Shown: piece by piece, positions 63,612-64,000 of the stretch
Layout of the letters: every line of letters begins with the position of its first letter
Position numbering within the stretch: position 1 is the first letter of the stretch
Assembly (NCBI GenBank): GCA_017557525.1
Contig: JAFYYN010000111.1
Span: forward strand, 62,001-126,000
Reading direction: 5' to 3'
Length of the DNA stretch: 64,000 bases
Source: Lachnospiraceae bacterium
GTDB taxonomy: Bacteria > Bacillota > Clostridia > Lachnospirales > Lachnospiraceae
Program-made: the position numbers and the translations under genes
Notes under the pieces: generated by a model
The model's database searches: none
What the model saw: only the letters and a program-made list of their open reading frames with translations
Told to the model about the DNA's origin: nothing

Positions 63612-64000
63612 ATGAACTTCGACTTTAGTTATGATCTTGACTATGATCGCAAAGAGCATAGGAGCAGGATTATAAAAACTATATTCAGGCTGTTTTTCTG
63701 GCTTGTACTTGTAGCAGGTGCGATAGTTGGCGGATGGGCAGTTACCAGGTACTGTGTTGAAAAGACAAAGATGGTCGGGAAATCCATGGAAGGAGCCTTG
63801 AATGACGGTGACAGTATTCTCATCAATATGTTAAGCTACAATGATGAGGACATCCCGGAAAGATTTGATGTTATAGTGTTTGAAAAAAACGGTAAGGAGC
63901 ATAGCTACTACGGTATAAGACGTGTTATCGGCCTGCCCGGAGAAACAGTACAGATCAAAAACGGTTTTGTATATATCAATGGTGAAAGGCTGGAAGAACC
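63612..64000 (+). CDS. Signal peptidase I-like protein, N-terminal part (runs off right edge)
   Basis: 130 codons are visible. A membrane segment (about 22-45) precedes the S26 signature GKSMEG, with the nucleophile Ser at about residue 57, then NDGDSILIN. At the second signature, where signal peptidases usually read K-R-V-I-G-L-P-G, this protein has RRVIGLPGE: the general-base Lys is Arg. The rest is outside the window. Activity is therefore uncertain, although the fold assignment is firm. Confidence 0.85.
   Translation, partial: MNFDFSYDLDYDRKEHRSRIIKTIFRLFFWLVLVAGAIVGGWAVTRYCVEKTKMVGKSMEGALNDGDSILINMLSYNDEDIPERFDVIVFEKNGKEHSYYGIRRVIGLPGETVQIKNGFVYINGERLEE

Overview
The window looks like chromosomal backbone from an anaerobic, low-to-mid GC Firmicute, most likely family Lachnospiraceae (class Clostridia). 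Reasons: strong AGGAGG-type ribosome binding sites, TTGACA/TATAAT promoters, a YbhJ-type aconitase next to a eukaryotic-type NADP isocitrate dehydrogenase, one-carbon folate genes including formate-tetrahydrofolate ligase and FchA, a HisZ-dependent histidine pathway, and the ylxM-ffh-rpsP-khpA-rimM-trmD-rplS block. I cannot fix the genus. No rRNA, tRNA, CRISPR array, prophage or transposase was found.

Layout. 0-2.6 kb: edge of an iron-sulfur oxidoreductase gene, divergent from a GH3 lipoprotein; a 17-18 bp TTGGAC-type repeat flanks both. 2.6-12 kb: an amino-acid ABC transporter joined to a signalling operon (permuted binding-protein/permease, ATPase with RsbW-like tail, HD-GYP protein, small protein, Cache-HAMP-PP2C phosphatase, RsbW-like kinase). 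12-18 kb: an esterase, an ECF S component, a CorC-type CBS transporter and mgtE with an overlapping leader ORF. 18-30 kb: argS, an SH3 membrane protein, argH, zapA, U32 peptidase, Nudix, GtrA, an rRNA methyltransferase, an EAL protein and HU. 30-40 kb: a CE2-like esterase, rpsT, and the folate one-carbon group folC, fhs, fchA, formyl-THF cyclo-ligase and folD, with a chemoreceptor between. 40-48 kb: an LEA-like/DUF5662-like fusion, aconitase, a C39-like protein, icd, a 54-residue membrane peptide and a cNMP-NhaC fusion. 48-56 kb: histidine genes hisZ, G, D, B, A, IE, interrupted by tmcAL on the other strand. 56-61 kb: the SRP/ribosome block. 61-64 kb: patatin, pilT, and the start of a signal peptidase gene.

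Most notable points. (1) Five H-type RNA pseudoknots of nearly constant geometry sit 11-17 nt before the start codons of folD, the C39-like gene, the cNMP-NhaC gene, hisD and hisB. Stem and pseudoknot sequences co-vary between copies. This is the best candidate for an undescribed cis-regulatory RNA. (2) fhs carries an in-frame TAA at codon 34, before the ATP-binding loop, in an otherwise intact gene. (3) The 2.6-12 kb operon fuses RsbW-like domains to an ABC ATPase and an HD-GYP protein, suggesting a transporter-linked partner-switching system.

How the genes work together: folC, fchA, formyl-THF cyclo-ligase and folD (plus fhs if functional) interconvert folate-bound one-carbon units. The aconitase and icd carry citrate to 2-oxoglutarate, supplying glutamate. 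hisZ-G-D-B-A-IE covers much of histidine synthesis, but hisC, hisH and hisF are absent from the window. The 56-61 kb block supports protein targeting and translation.
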